5,779 nt of DNA, taken from NCBI GenBank assembly GCA_031279155.1, contig JAITJB010000230.1, positions 1 through 5,779 on the forward strand, written 5' to 3'. This stretch comes from Deltaproteobacteria bacterium (lineage in GTDB: Bacteria > Desulfobacterota > Desulfarculia > Adiutricales > Adiutricaceae). The position numbers and the translations under genes were made by a program. The notes below the pieces were generated by a model. The model was given only the letters and a program-made list of their open reading frames with translations. It did no database searches and was not told the origin of the DNA. Below are positions 1-5,585 of the stretch, piece after piece; position 1 is the first letter of the stretch, and the number at the start of each line of letters is the position of its first letter.

Positions 1-85
1 GGCTTAGCTCAGCTAAGCCAGGCCTTGCCTTGCTGAGCCTAGCCTTTCTAAACTAAACTCAAACCTAGCTGAGCTCACTCAAACC
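1..85. repeat. Degenerate pentanucleotide repeat
   Basis: About 17 consecutive 5-bp units related to AGCCT, AGCTC or AAACC can be read without a break in register (for example ggctt, agctc, agcta, agcca, ggcct, agcct, aactc, aaacc). Because the units keep meeting as AGCT and GCTnAGC, the tract is rich in small palindromes. Positions 1-19 form a 9-bp perfect inverted repeat around a single C. The repeat is cut by the window edge and probably continues upstream. No reading frame is evident. It looks like a decayed microsatellite between genes; no function is claimed. Confidence 0.6.
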
Positions 86-141
86 TCTTTTTCCCCCCTA
101 GATCTCCCTAAAATCATCATAAAAAAATGGGTATGGCTGTT

Positions 142-194
142 GGATCTAAAAAAAAATGCCTTCTAGCTCATTTTTTTTGCGTCATCTAAGATCC
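142..194. repeat. A/T-rich inverted repeat (possible weak bidirectional terminator)
   Basis: The arms AAAAAAAATG (149-158) and CATTTTTTTT (169-178) are perfectly complementary over 10 bp with a 10-nt loop. GGATCT (142-147) and AGATCC (189-194) form an outer arm, with the right side bulged. An A-tract/T-tract stem reads the same way on both strands, so it could act as a weak terminator for an upstream gene outside the window. The stem core has almost no G/C, which makes efficient termination doubtful. Confidence 0.4.
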
Positions 195-208
195 CGTAAC
201 TTCAAGAA

Positions 209-224
209 ATGTTTCATGAAACAT
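209..224. promoter_or_regulatory. Perfect 16-bp palindrome, possible operator
   Basis: ATGTTTCATGAAACAT is an exact 16-bp palindrome lying 71 bp upstream of the chosen start of the large gene. Such dyads commonly bind dimeric regulators, so autoregulation of the downstream gene is a reasonable guess. It resembles a ParB parS site (TGTTTCACGTGAAACA) with the central two bases removed. I do not call it parS, because that change alters the half-site spacing and no parA or parB gene is visible. Confidence 0.4.
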
Positions 225-265
225 ACTTTAGGACGTACTTAAGTTCCGGGTAGTCATACTTTAGG
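222..265 (+). promoter_or_regulatory. Pair of 11-bp direct repeats upstream of the mobilisation-like gene
   Basis: CATACTTTAGG occurs twice, at 222-232 and 255-265. The offset is 33 bp, about three helical turns, so both copies face the same side of the DNA. They lie between the palindrome and the start of the relaxase-like gene, where MobV plasmids carry oriT and the mob promoter. The core ATACTTTA resembles, from memory, the repeat arm flanking the nick site of pMV158-type oriT. A vestigial oriT or an operator are both possible, and neither is shown. Confidence 0.4.
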
Positions 266-286
266 GTAGTGAAAGTCCACGAATTT

Positions 287-298
287 AGAGGGACAATG
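287..298 (+). promoter_or_regulatory. Ribosome binding site and ATG deciding the gene 1 start
   Basis: AGAGGG (287-292) precedes the ATG at 296 by 3 nt, which is short but usable. The frame is also open from a GTG at 269, but that codon has no well-spaced ribosome binding site. A second in-frame ATG at 359 has a stronger AGGAGGG (349-355), also 3 nt upstream. I prefer 296 because residues 1-14 from it (MAFRSVHRLDRVRN) resemble the conserved N-terminus of MobV proteins (M-x-Y-x-x-x-R-x-x-K). Start at 359 remains a real alternative. Confidence 0.5.
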
Positions 299-2446
299 GC
301 TTTCAGGTCGGTTCACCGACTAGATCGGGTGAGGAACATTTATTTGGCAGGAGGGAATATGGACGATATTGAAGAGAAAAACGCGATAGAAGAATGGGAA
401 AATGGCAGAATGGAAGAGAACAATGGGAGAGAAGAGCGGGCAAATGGACGAGCAGAAGAGAACAATGGGATAGGAGAGTGGGAATATAGACGAGAGGAAG
501 AAATATCAGAATTTGAGAGCGGACAAATAGATGAATTAAATTATGGGAACATGTTTGTCTACCTAGGCGTTCTTACTCCCCAAGAAGCCAAAGCCAAGTA
601 TCCCTTTGGGTTTGTTTTTAATACCCTCAAATCCCTGGAGCGGGTAAGTTATTTTTATTACGCCTATATGCGAACTTTCACGAGATCGCACAGAAGAGTC
701 AAAAGCATTCTAAAGCCCCTGACCCACTTAGGCGGGGAGCAATCGTCGCCCCTTAATGAGATAAGAGCTAGATATAAAAAGTTATTGGAAAGGCAGCTGC
801 CGCCTCAAGTAGAGGTAACCCTAGCTTTGGGGGGACGCATTTTTCTGCGGGACTCAAGCTATTTGTTTTACAAAAACGGGAGTTTAAAGGTCGATAAGCT
901 AGAGTACTGGGTCGAAAAGAGCGGTAAATGGCTTAGAGAGCGATTTGGGGAAAATCTCCTCGATGCTGTCTTTTATTATTACCGCGACATACCCAAAATC
1001 TTCTTTATGGTCATGACCGTAGGTCCCGAAGGTCAAGCCATGGCCTCAAAGCTCTTTGGGAGCACCTATTATTTTACTAAGCTATCCAATGAATACGGTC
1101 ACTACTTCGACCCTGACTTCGTAGATATCGTCATCAGCAATCAAAAGATCAGAGGACCGCAAAGACCTAGCTATTGGCACATCTGCGAGAACATGACCAT
1201 GTACCGGGCCGTAAATCAAGAGCCACTATTCGAGCTTGCCTGCCAAAGAGTGACCAGCTACTTTGAAGGGCGCCCGCCCGGTAATTACCTCGCTCTACAT
1301 ACCCCCGTTATCATAGAGCCGCCTTTTGTGCCTTACGAGGGGCCGGTAGATAAGGAGCTTGAAGATTTAGATAAGCACCTCTTAAGTAACCACGACATGT
1401 TCCAGCTCCTAGCTTTAAAAGACCCCTTAAGCGACCCTCAAAGCTTAAGGATATTATTTCGGAGGGCATACGCGCGAATTTTTAGCGTTTTTATTAGGGG
1501 CATGACGGCTCTAAGAGCTAAGCAGATGCTAAGCTCGATAAAAATTCAAAGGCATATTGGCCGGATCAATCAGTTAAAAGGCTTTCTTAAGATGGATAGG
1601 CCTAGAATTGGCTTTGTTAACCGCAGTAGAGACGTCAAGCTGACAAATCTTTTGCCGCTTGTTTTTGGGGCTAAACTACATAAGAAGTGCTATGGCGGCT
1701 ATGATGCTTTTATTTATTGGCTTAAAGACGGACGCAGGATTTGGGTTAAAAATTCCCGTTGGCTAGATTTAACCTACCAGATAGCCGGCGATGGGGCCAT
1801 CGAGTTAGTGGCCCACCTGCTCGATCTTCCTCCCAAGAGAGACTTTGAAGCCGTAGAATTTCTGGTTACGAGCTTAAACAGGATCTCGGCCATGGAAAGT
1901 TGGGCTTACTACCAAAAAAAGATATCGATCTCGCGAGCTACGGCTAAGCTCAAAAACAGGCCCCTTAAGCTTCCCAAAAATAATCCCAGCTTATGGCCGC
2001 ACATTAAACCTAGGCTAATTGGTCGGTGGGGCCTAAATGAAGAGGTTTTAGAAGCCTTCTATCAAAGCGGCTTTATTATCTTGGGCGCCTTAGGCCAAAT
2101 ATTTTTTCCCTGCATACTTGGTAAGTCAGCTTACGAACTCAGATTGGGTCCCAAAGGTAAAGAGAGCTGGCACTATATTTCAGGCTCGAGATCGGCGGCC
2201 TATCTGCTACCAGGAAATAGCCAAAAGGTGATTCTAACCAATAACCCCCTAAAAGCTATGTTTCTTAAGCCCTTAAAGCCCAATGACGGGGTGTTGGTAG
2301 CTGATCCGAATATCTCTTCGCCTAAATTAGCTCGCCACCTAGTTGGTTACAAGGCCCAAATCGCTCTCGATGAAATCCGTCCGCAATGGGAGAATTGGAA
2401 ATTGTTCCGTGTTTTGGGTGGAGGCGCCATAGAAGAAGAAGACTAA
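296..2446 (+). CDS. Degenerate MobV/Pre-like relaxase fused to a DUF3991/TOPRIM-like primase module
   Basis: A 716-aa protein by the start chosen here (725 aa if GTG 269 is used). Residue numbers below are from ATG 296. The N-terminus resembles MobV, followed by an E/N/G/R-rich repeat insert (36-63). Residues 206-266 align by eye with the MobV core: a K-WL-x-x-x-FG helix, the strand containing the H-x-D-E-x-x-P-H-x-H motif, then x-x-EG and the LFG helix. The motif itself reads Y227, Y229, R230, P233, K234, F236, so every metal or catalytic residue except Pro is gone. The N-terminal nucleophile motif (HNxR) is also absent. Residues 440-530 look like a CHC2 primase zinc-binding fold without cysteines (GDGAIELV followed by F-EAVEFL). 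Residues 555-640 resemble DUF3991. Residues 645-705 resemble TOPRIM, with the acidic Glu replaced by N649 and DxD read as D670-P-N672. Family known: plasmid mobilisation and priming. Inferred: a retained, catalytically dead DNA-binding or regulatory protein. The fold assignment is by eye. Confidence 0.7.
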   Translation: MAFRSVHRLDRVRNIYLAGGNMDDIEEKNAIEEWENGRMEENNGREERANGRAEENNGIGEWEYRREEEISEFESGQIDELNYGNMFVYLGVLTPQEAKAKYPFGFVFNTLKSLERVSYFYYAYMRTFTRSHRRVKSILKPLTHLGGEQSSPLNEIRARYKKLLERQLPPQVEVTLALGGRIFLRDSSYLFYKNGSLKVDKLEYWVEKSGKWLRERFGENLLDAVFYYYRDIPKIFFMVMTVGPEGQAMASKLFGSTYYFTKLSNEYGHYFDPDFVDIVISNQKIRGPQRPSYWHICENMTMYRAVNQEPLFELACQRVTSYFEGRPPGNYLALHTPVIIEPPFVPYEGPVDKELEDLDKHLLSNHDMFQLLALKDPLSDPQSLRILFRRAYARIFSVFIRGMTALRAKQMLSSIKIQRHIGRINQLKGFLKMDRPRIGFVNRSRDVKLTNLLPLVFGAKLHKKCYGGYDAFIYWLKDGRRIWVKNSRWLDLTYQIAGDGAIELVAHLLDLPPKRDFEAVEFLVTSLNRISAMESWAYYQKKISISRATAKLKNRPLKLPKNNPSLWPHIKPRLIGRWGLNEEVLEAFYQSGFIILGALGQIFFPCILGKSAYELRLGPKGKESWHYISGSRSAAYLLPGNSQKVILTNNPLKAMFLKPLKPNDGVLVADPNISSPKLARHLVGYKAQIALDEIRPQWENWKLFRVLGGGAIEEED
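401..484 (+). repeat. Two tandem 42-bp in-frame repeats in gene 1
   Basis: Positions 401-442 and 443-484 are imperfect copies. The first 28 bp of each unit are highly similar, and the stretch gaagagaacaatggga is identical (413-428 and 455-470). The period is exactly 14 codons, giving NGRMEENNGREERA then NGRAEENNGIGEWE, flanked by partial related units on both sides. The resulting charged, Gly/Asn-rich segment sits between the MobV-like N-terminus and the rest of the protein. It looks like a recent repeat expansion forming a flexible linker. Confidence 0.8.
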
Positions 2447-3174
2447 ATTAACCAAAGTCTTATCCTGCCTAAGTTCGCTCAGTTCTAGAGCTAGATAGCG
2501 GCATATCGGGATTAAGCCTGGCAAGTTTTCGGAAAATATTAGAAAAATCAGATGATGGCCAAAATTTTTTTTTAAAATGCCAAAAATGCTATTAAAAAAT
2601 CTTCAATAAAAATGTATGCATCAATATTGTCTAGAAAATACGAGTCTATACTGGAATATACCGATTTTTAATGGAACTAAATTATATATTTAGCCGTTAA
2701 ATTTTCAATCCTTCAAAAGACGTTTAGGAAATAGAACTGGTTGGAGGGTAAACAATTTTTGGATAAGTTTATATTAGTAATTTCAATAAAATGCTTGACA
2801 GGGCTTGATTTTACTGTTAAATTTCCACTTTACCGAGCGAGGGTGGACGACATCCAGCTCAGAATTTGTGATTATACCTTGAAAGCGGAGCAAACTAAGA
2901 AAAACGTCCCAACCGCTTCCTACGAAATCCAGCGTACTACCTGGCACAAACCATTTCAGCAATTCTAGTCTTTAGGGGATAGGTGTCAAATAGACTATTG
3001 ATATCCGTTGGCTAGAAAAAGACACACTGGACAACCTGGAATTTTCAAGGCGTAAGTGCTGGATTTTGCTTTGAAAATTAATTTAGAATTAGTTTTTAGA
3101 CTATGTTAAATGGTCAGCATTTTGGTTGAGAAACATTTTAGCAAATTTTTTTTTGAAATTTCTTTGACTAAGGC
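2447..3174. other. Long AT-rich spacer without a convincing gene
   Basis: No well-formed gene with start and ribosome binding site is seen. A frame runs from TTG 2741 to 2968 on the plus strand (75 aa). A 59-codon frame runs on the minus strand from TTG 2962 to the stop at 2783. They overlap, and neither has a clear ribosome binding site. The minus-strand frame begins LLKWFVPGST, which recalls the N-terminal helix of IS1595/ISXO2-type transposases, so a decayed insertion remnant is possible but weak. A promoter-like TTGACA (2795-2800) with a 17-bp spacer and TAAATT (2818-2823) is present. A run of nine T after ggccaaaa near 2565 might weakly terminate gene 1. The segment 2826-2965 is richer in GC than its flanks, as expected of old coding sequence. 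Confidence 0.5.
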
Positions 3175-3203
3175 TTGACAAGTGGTAAGCATGCCTGTAT
3201 ACT
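3175..3203 (+). promoter_or_regulatory. Near-consensus sigma70 promoter
   Basis: TTGACA (3175-3180, 6 of 6 consensus bases) is separated by exactly 17 bp from TATACT (3198-3203, 5 of 6). The predicted transcription start is near 3210. This is the strongest promoter in the window, and no protein-coding start with a usable reading frame follows it closely. Transcription would enter the structured region at 3210-3460 and, if not terminated there, could continue to the regulator gene at 3621. Confidence 0.75.
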
Positions 3204-3209
3204 CACCGA

Positions 3210-3460
3210 GCCTTACTAGTATTATTGAGGAGGTGTAAAAAGCTAAAAAACCAGGATAAAAAAGAGCGAAACTTTTTTATCAGCCAATGACCGATGTTAC
3301 ATGAGTGAGCTCTAAGAGCTCGGGGCATTTTAAAATTCGATAATTTTGTGGATTGGATTTTCTCCCGCTTTTGTTTCTGCCTACGCAAAACACTTCTGTT
3401 TTGACTGGTGGCGCCTGCGGACGCCAGTTCCCTCGCCTGATGTGTAACTTCATTTTTTTT
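3210..3460 (+). ncRNA. Candidate structured non-coding RNA (family not recognised)
   Basis: Directly downstream of the strong promoter are five local stem-loops. They are GATAAAAAAG/CTTTTTTATC (3255-3264 with 3272-3281, 10 bp perfect), GAGCTC/GAGCTC (3307-3312 with 3316-3321), AAAATT/AATTTT (3332-3337 with 3342-3347), CAAAAC/GTTTTG (3386-3391 with 3398-3403) and TGGCG/CGCCA (3409-3413 with 3422-3426). The last four are enclosed by a long-range helix, 3296-3303 with 3441-3448 (8 bp including two G-U pairs), extended by AATG 3286-3289 with CATT 3451-3454. A run of eight T (3453-3460) follows at once, so the 3' end resembles a terminator. A GAGGAGGTG at 3228-3236 looks like a ribosome binding site but leads to no frame. 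I see no match to tmRNA, RNase P RNA or SRP RNA. A long 5' leader of the downstream genes is the main alternative. Confidence 0.5.
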
Positions 3461-3482
3461 CAATTTTTTATCGCAATTTAGT

Positions 3483-3510
3483 TTGGAGCAGTTTGGCTAC
3501 AATCTATAAT
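3483..3510 (+). promoter_or_regulatory. Putative promoter for the regulator pair
   Basis: A perfect TATAAT (3505-3510) is preceded by TTGGAG (3483-3488, 3 of 6 consensus bases) at a 16-bp spacing. The weak -35 box suggests a regulated or activator-dependent promoter. Transcription would start near 3517, giving a leader of about 100 nt before the ATG at 3621. It lies just after the T-run ending the RNA candidate, which fits separate transcription of the two regulator genes. Confidence 0.45.
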
Positions 3511-3585
3511 TGGTGAAAGGAGACTTTTTTCTTGTGTTCTATGTAGGCTAAAGCTATTATTAAGTATTAATTTTTTATTCTTTTC

Positions 3586-3602
3586 TAAACTATTTTAGTT
3601 TA
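3586..3602 (+). other. AT hairpin just upstream of the gene 2 ribosome binding site
   Basis: TAAACTA (3586-3592) and TAGTTTA (3596-3602) form a perfect 7-bp stem with a TTT loop. It ends 8 nt before the AAGGAG ribosome binding site (3611-3616). With only one G-C pair it is weak at moderate temperature. It could modulate ribosome access or be a DNA-level operator. Confidence 0.35.
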
Positions 3603-3620
3603 AACTTTTTAAGGAGAAAT

Positions 3621-4412
3621 ATGAAAAGTATTTCGGAGCAAATTGATCAAGGTAATGATAAAAACATGATTGAAACTGATACTAACCGGAAATTCATCCA
3701 GTTAGGTATAACCTCAATTTTAGGAACCATGGTGAGCATCTTGGTTTCCTGTCAATTCAATTCACGTGAGGAGTACGATCGCTTGAGGCAAGAAAATAAA
3801 AACAATGGCAGCCAAAATTCCGGCTTTGAAATCGGTGGGGATTTTGAGCTCTTCTACGCTGACCAGGAGCACAATACGGCTGTTCTCATCTTAGATTATC
3901 CCTTTACCGGGACTCTATTCTTCGATTGGTTGGGCGAAACCGCTCGGGCCATGGTCGAGCACTTGATTACCTACTACAGCTTATCTCTTGATTATCTGGC
4001 TAAAAAGCTGGGTAAAGAGCGCTCTGAGCTCGAGTATGCGCGTGAGCAGCTCTATTTTGCCTTTGGGGCCACTAATCCTGTTCAGCTGTTATTTAAGCTC
4101 GTTTCTAAAGCCCCCACTTGTCCCCAGCCGCCAGATCTGACCGAAGCTGAGGGCCTGGTTTTGGCCGGCATCACTCAGGGCTTGTCTATGGGCCAGATCG
4201 CCAATTTTCAGCAGGAAAACCGCAACTCCATCCACTTCCGAAGGGGCTCTATAATCAGAAAGCTCGATGCCAGAAACATCAACGAAGCTGTGATTATCGC
4301 TCTTAGGCAAACCGGAAAGCTTAAAAATTCCGAGGAAGTCTTCGATGATTATGAAATCTTTAGATCTCTGTCTAACGTCACCTCCGATACTTACGGCTTG
4401 CCTAAGTTCTAG
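3621..4412 (+). CDS. LuxR-type DNA-binding protein with two tandem HTH-like domains and a hydrophobic N-terminal segment
   Basis: 263 aa, ATG preceded by AAGGAG at 3611-3616 (4-nt spacing). Residues 173-233 fit the LuxR C-terminal helix-turn-helix: LTEAE, then GLSMGQIA, then IIRKLDARNINEAV and a final helix. Residues 104-163 also fit the same 60-residue pattern at lower similarity, ending LYFAFGATNPVQLLFKL against the LuxR pattern IxxKLGxxNRxEAVxxA. This suggests two tandem HTH domains. Residues 25-43 are hydrophobic (FIQLGITSILGTMVSILVS) and end in LVSC at 41-44, a lipobox-like sequence. However, the 24-residue acidic N-terminal tail is unusual for a signal peptide, so a membrane anchor is as likely as a lipoprotein. 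Residues 45-75 are polar and Asn/Gln-rich. No receiver or autoinducer domain is recognised. The next gene encodes a paralogue. Likely a transcription regulator, possibly membrane-tethered; target unknown. Confidence 0.75.
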   Translation: MKSISEQIDQGNDKNMIETDTNRKFIQLGITSILGTMVSILVSCQFNSREEYDRLRQENKNNGSQNSGFEIGGDFELFYADQEHNTAVLILDYPFTGTLFFDWLGETARAMVEHLITYYSLSLDYLAKKLGKERSELEYAREQLYFAFGATNPVQLLFKLVSKAPTCPQPPDLTEAEGLVLAGITQGLSMGQIANFQQENRNSIHFRRGSIIRKLDARNINEAVIIALRQTGKLKNSEEVFDDYEIFRSLSNVTSDTYGLPKF

Positions 4413-4423
4413 GAAGTTTTCGA

Positions 4424-4486
4424 GTATAATCCCGGGCCGCCTACGGCGGCCAGCGTATACACTTATTTCACACCGGCAAGATGCCG
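4424..4486 (+). other. Intergenic hairpins between the two regulator genes
   Basis: GGCCGCC (4435-4441) and GGCGGCC (4445-4451) form a perfect 7-bp all-G/C stem with a TAC loop. GTATA (4424-4428) and TATAC (4456-4460) add an outer stem. A second small hairpin, CGGCA/TGCCG with loop AGA, lies at 4474-4486, just before the AAGGA ribosome binding site (4491-4495). No T-run follows either stem, so this is not an intrinsic terminator. It could stabilise a processed mRNA or tune the relative expression of the two genes. Confidence 0.6.
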
Positions 4487-4503
4487 ATTTAAGGAATTTA
4501 ATT

Positions 4504-5355
4504 ATGGCTGACATCAGTTCAGACAGACTTTTCTTTCTTTGTAAATTCTCGATTTTTGGCAATAGCTCGACCCTTTGGGGCGGCTTTAAGGAAGACCCGG
4601 AAATTGACTTGAGTTCTCCTGGTAATACCAATTGTCCGAATCATGACAGGAAAAACATTATTATGTTTCCCGAATCCATGGATTCGCTGGCTAACCCTGG
4701 TAACCTCTCTGAGAATGTTCCCTATACTATCTCCGAGGCTTTGGATAATCTCTCTAATTCCAACGAGACTAGCCAGATGTGGAGTTTTGACGATCGCATC
4801 CGAGGTAAGTTTGCCGTCAAGCGTACTGCGGGCGAGCCTCATACGGCCAAGGTTGTCTTACTCATGGAGAGCAGCTTATCTTTTGTCGGGTTCTTTCTAG
4901 GTCGTAGGCTCGACAATATTTTGAAGCATATCTATAAGTTTCCTATGGACACTCAGCAGTTCACGGCCCTGCGCTGTAATACCACCAGTTCTGTCTTCAA
5001 AAAGCAGATCAAAAAGGCTTTTTTGGTTTTTAAGGCCACTAATTACACCAATCTGATCTTCAACCTCAAGTCTAGGTATGACAATATTCCCGATGTGCCT
5101 GAGCTCACTTGGGAAGAAAATGAGGCCTTAAGAGACTTCGCCCATGGCGTCTCTGAGGCTGAAGGCGCCGTCAGGCTCGGTATGACTTTGTCTGGTATCA
5201 AGACCATCCGCACCCGTATCCAGAACAAGTTGGGGGTCAATAGCCTCAGGCAGGCTATGCTCCTGGCTTTGGAGTTGCACGAGCAGCTCAAGGAGCCGTG
5301 GGAGATTTATAATAAATGCATCAAGATGGAGTGGGGCCAAATCTTTACTGATTGA
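4504..5355 (+). CDS. LuxR-type DNA-binding protein with two tandem HTH-like domains, paralogue of the preceding gene
   Basis: 283 aa from the ATG at 4504, which has AAGGA at 4491-4495 (8-nt spacing). The frame extends upstream to 4345, but that part overlaps the previous gene and has no ribosome binding site. Residues 201-262 match the LuxR helix-turn-helix (LTWEENEALRDFAHGVSE, then GIKTIRTRIQNKLGVNS and RQAMLLAL). Residues 132-191 can be laid over the same fold and end KKAFLVFKATNYTNLIFNLKSR-like, matching the preceding protein's F-x-ATN-xxx-L-x-F-x-L block. A short stretch before it (EPHTAKVVLL) also matches EHNTAVLIL of the paralogue. Residues 1-105 are unlike the paralogue, polar, without a membrane segment, and unrecognised. 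The protein is therefore probably cytoplasmic. It lies 91 bp after its paralogue and upstream of a strong terminator, so the two are probably co-transcribed. The two may heterodimerise; this is inference. Confidence 0.75.
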   Translation: MADISSDRLFFLCKFSIFGNSSTLWGGFKEDPEIDLSSPGNTNCPNHDRKNIIMFPESMDSLANPGNLSENVPYTISEALDNLSNSNETSQMWSFDDRIRGKFAVKRTAGEPHTAKVVLLMESSLSFVGFFLGRRLDNILKHIYKFPMDTQQFTALRCNTTSSVFKKQIKKAFLVFKATNYTNLIFNLKSRYDNIPDVPELTWEENEALRDFAHGVSEAEGAVRLGMTLSGIKTIRTRIQNKLGVNSLRQAMLLALELHEQLKEPWEIYNKCIKMEWGQIFTD

Positions 5356-5483
5356 GACCAAGGGGGGGTAGATCTAAGGCGGCTTTTGGCAAGGTATTCT
5401 TGGCTAGTTTGCTTTAAATATTAAAAAACCCCCCAAAAATTAATCAGGATAGATGTTTGGTAACTCTCCTTGGGACTGAGACG

Positions 5484-5545
5484 ACAAGCCTAAGTGATCC
5501 TCCCGGCTTACATAAGCCTAAGAGGAGCACTCGGGCTTGTTTTTT
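5484..5545 (+). terminator. Long rod-shaped intrinsic terminator
   Basis: The arms ACAAGCC (5484-5490) and GGCTTGT (5534-5540) pair over 7 bp. The stem continues inward as AGTG/CACT, TCCTC/GAGGA and GGCTT/AAGCC, separated by small mismatches, and closes on an ACAT loop at 5510-5513. About 21 bp pair in total. A run of six T (5540-5545) follows at once, giving Rho-independent termination on the plus strand 128 bp after the second regulator gene. The length and stacking are more elaborate than a minimal terminator, so the 3' UTR could be processed into a small RNA. Confidence 0.8.
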
Positions 5546-5585
5546 ATCAATAAAATGCTGTTGTAGGGGATTAAAGATGGCTTAG

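Noticed and set aside
209..224. parS-like centromere site
   Set aside because: It lacks the central CG of the parS consensus, which changes the half-site spacing, and no ParA or ParB is present. Kept only as a generic palindrome.
2741..2968. 75-codon plus-strand frame in the spacer
   Set aside because: TTG start without a ribosome binding site and no recognisable domain. It also overlaps an open frame on the opposite strand.
3203..3463. 86-codon minus-strand frame antisense to the RNA candidate
   Set aside because: TTG start in an A/T tract with no ribosome binding site and no recognisable family. It is explained by the structured region having few stops on that strand.
3532..3551. Very short leader peptide after AAAGGAG at 3516-3522
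   Set aside because: Only 4-5 codons from TTG or GTG with loose spacing and no run of regulatory codons, so a leader-peptide attenuator is not supported.
4345..4503. Upstream extension of the second regulator gene
   Set aside because: It would overlap the end of the first regulator gene and has no ribosome binding site, while ATG 4504 has a well-spaced AAGGA.
4089..4842. Minus-strand frames across the regulator genes
   Set aside because: They are antisense to well-supported LuxR-type genes, with no ribosome binding sites or domains.
5362..5434. Terminator formed by the G7 tract and C6 tract
   Set aside because: The loop would be about 60 nt and no T-run follows the C tract. The hairpin at 5484-5545 is a far better terminator.
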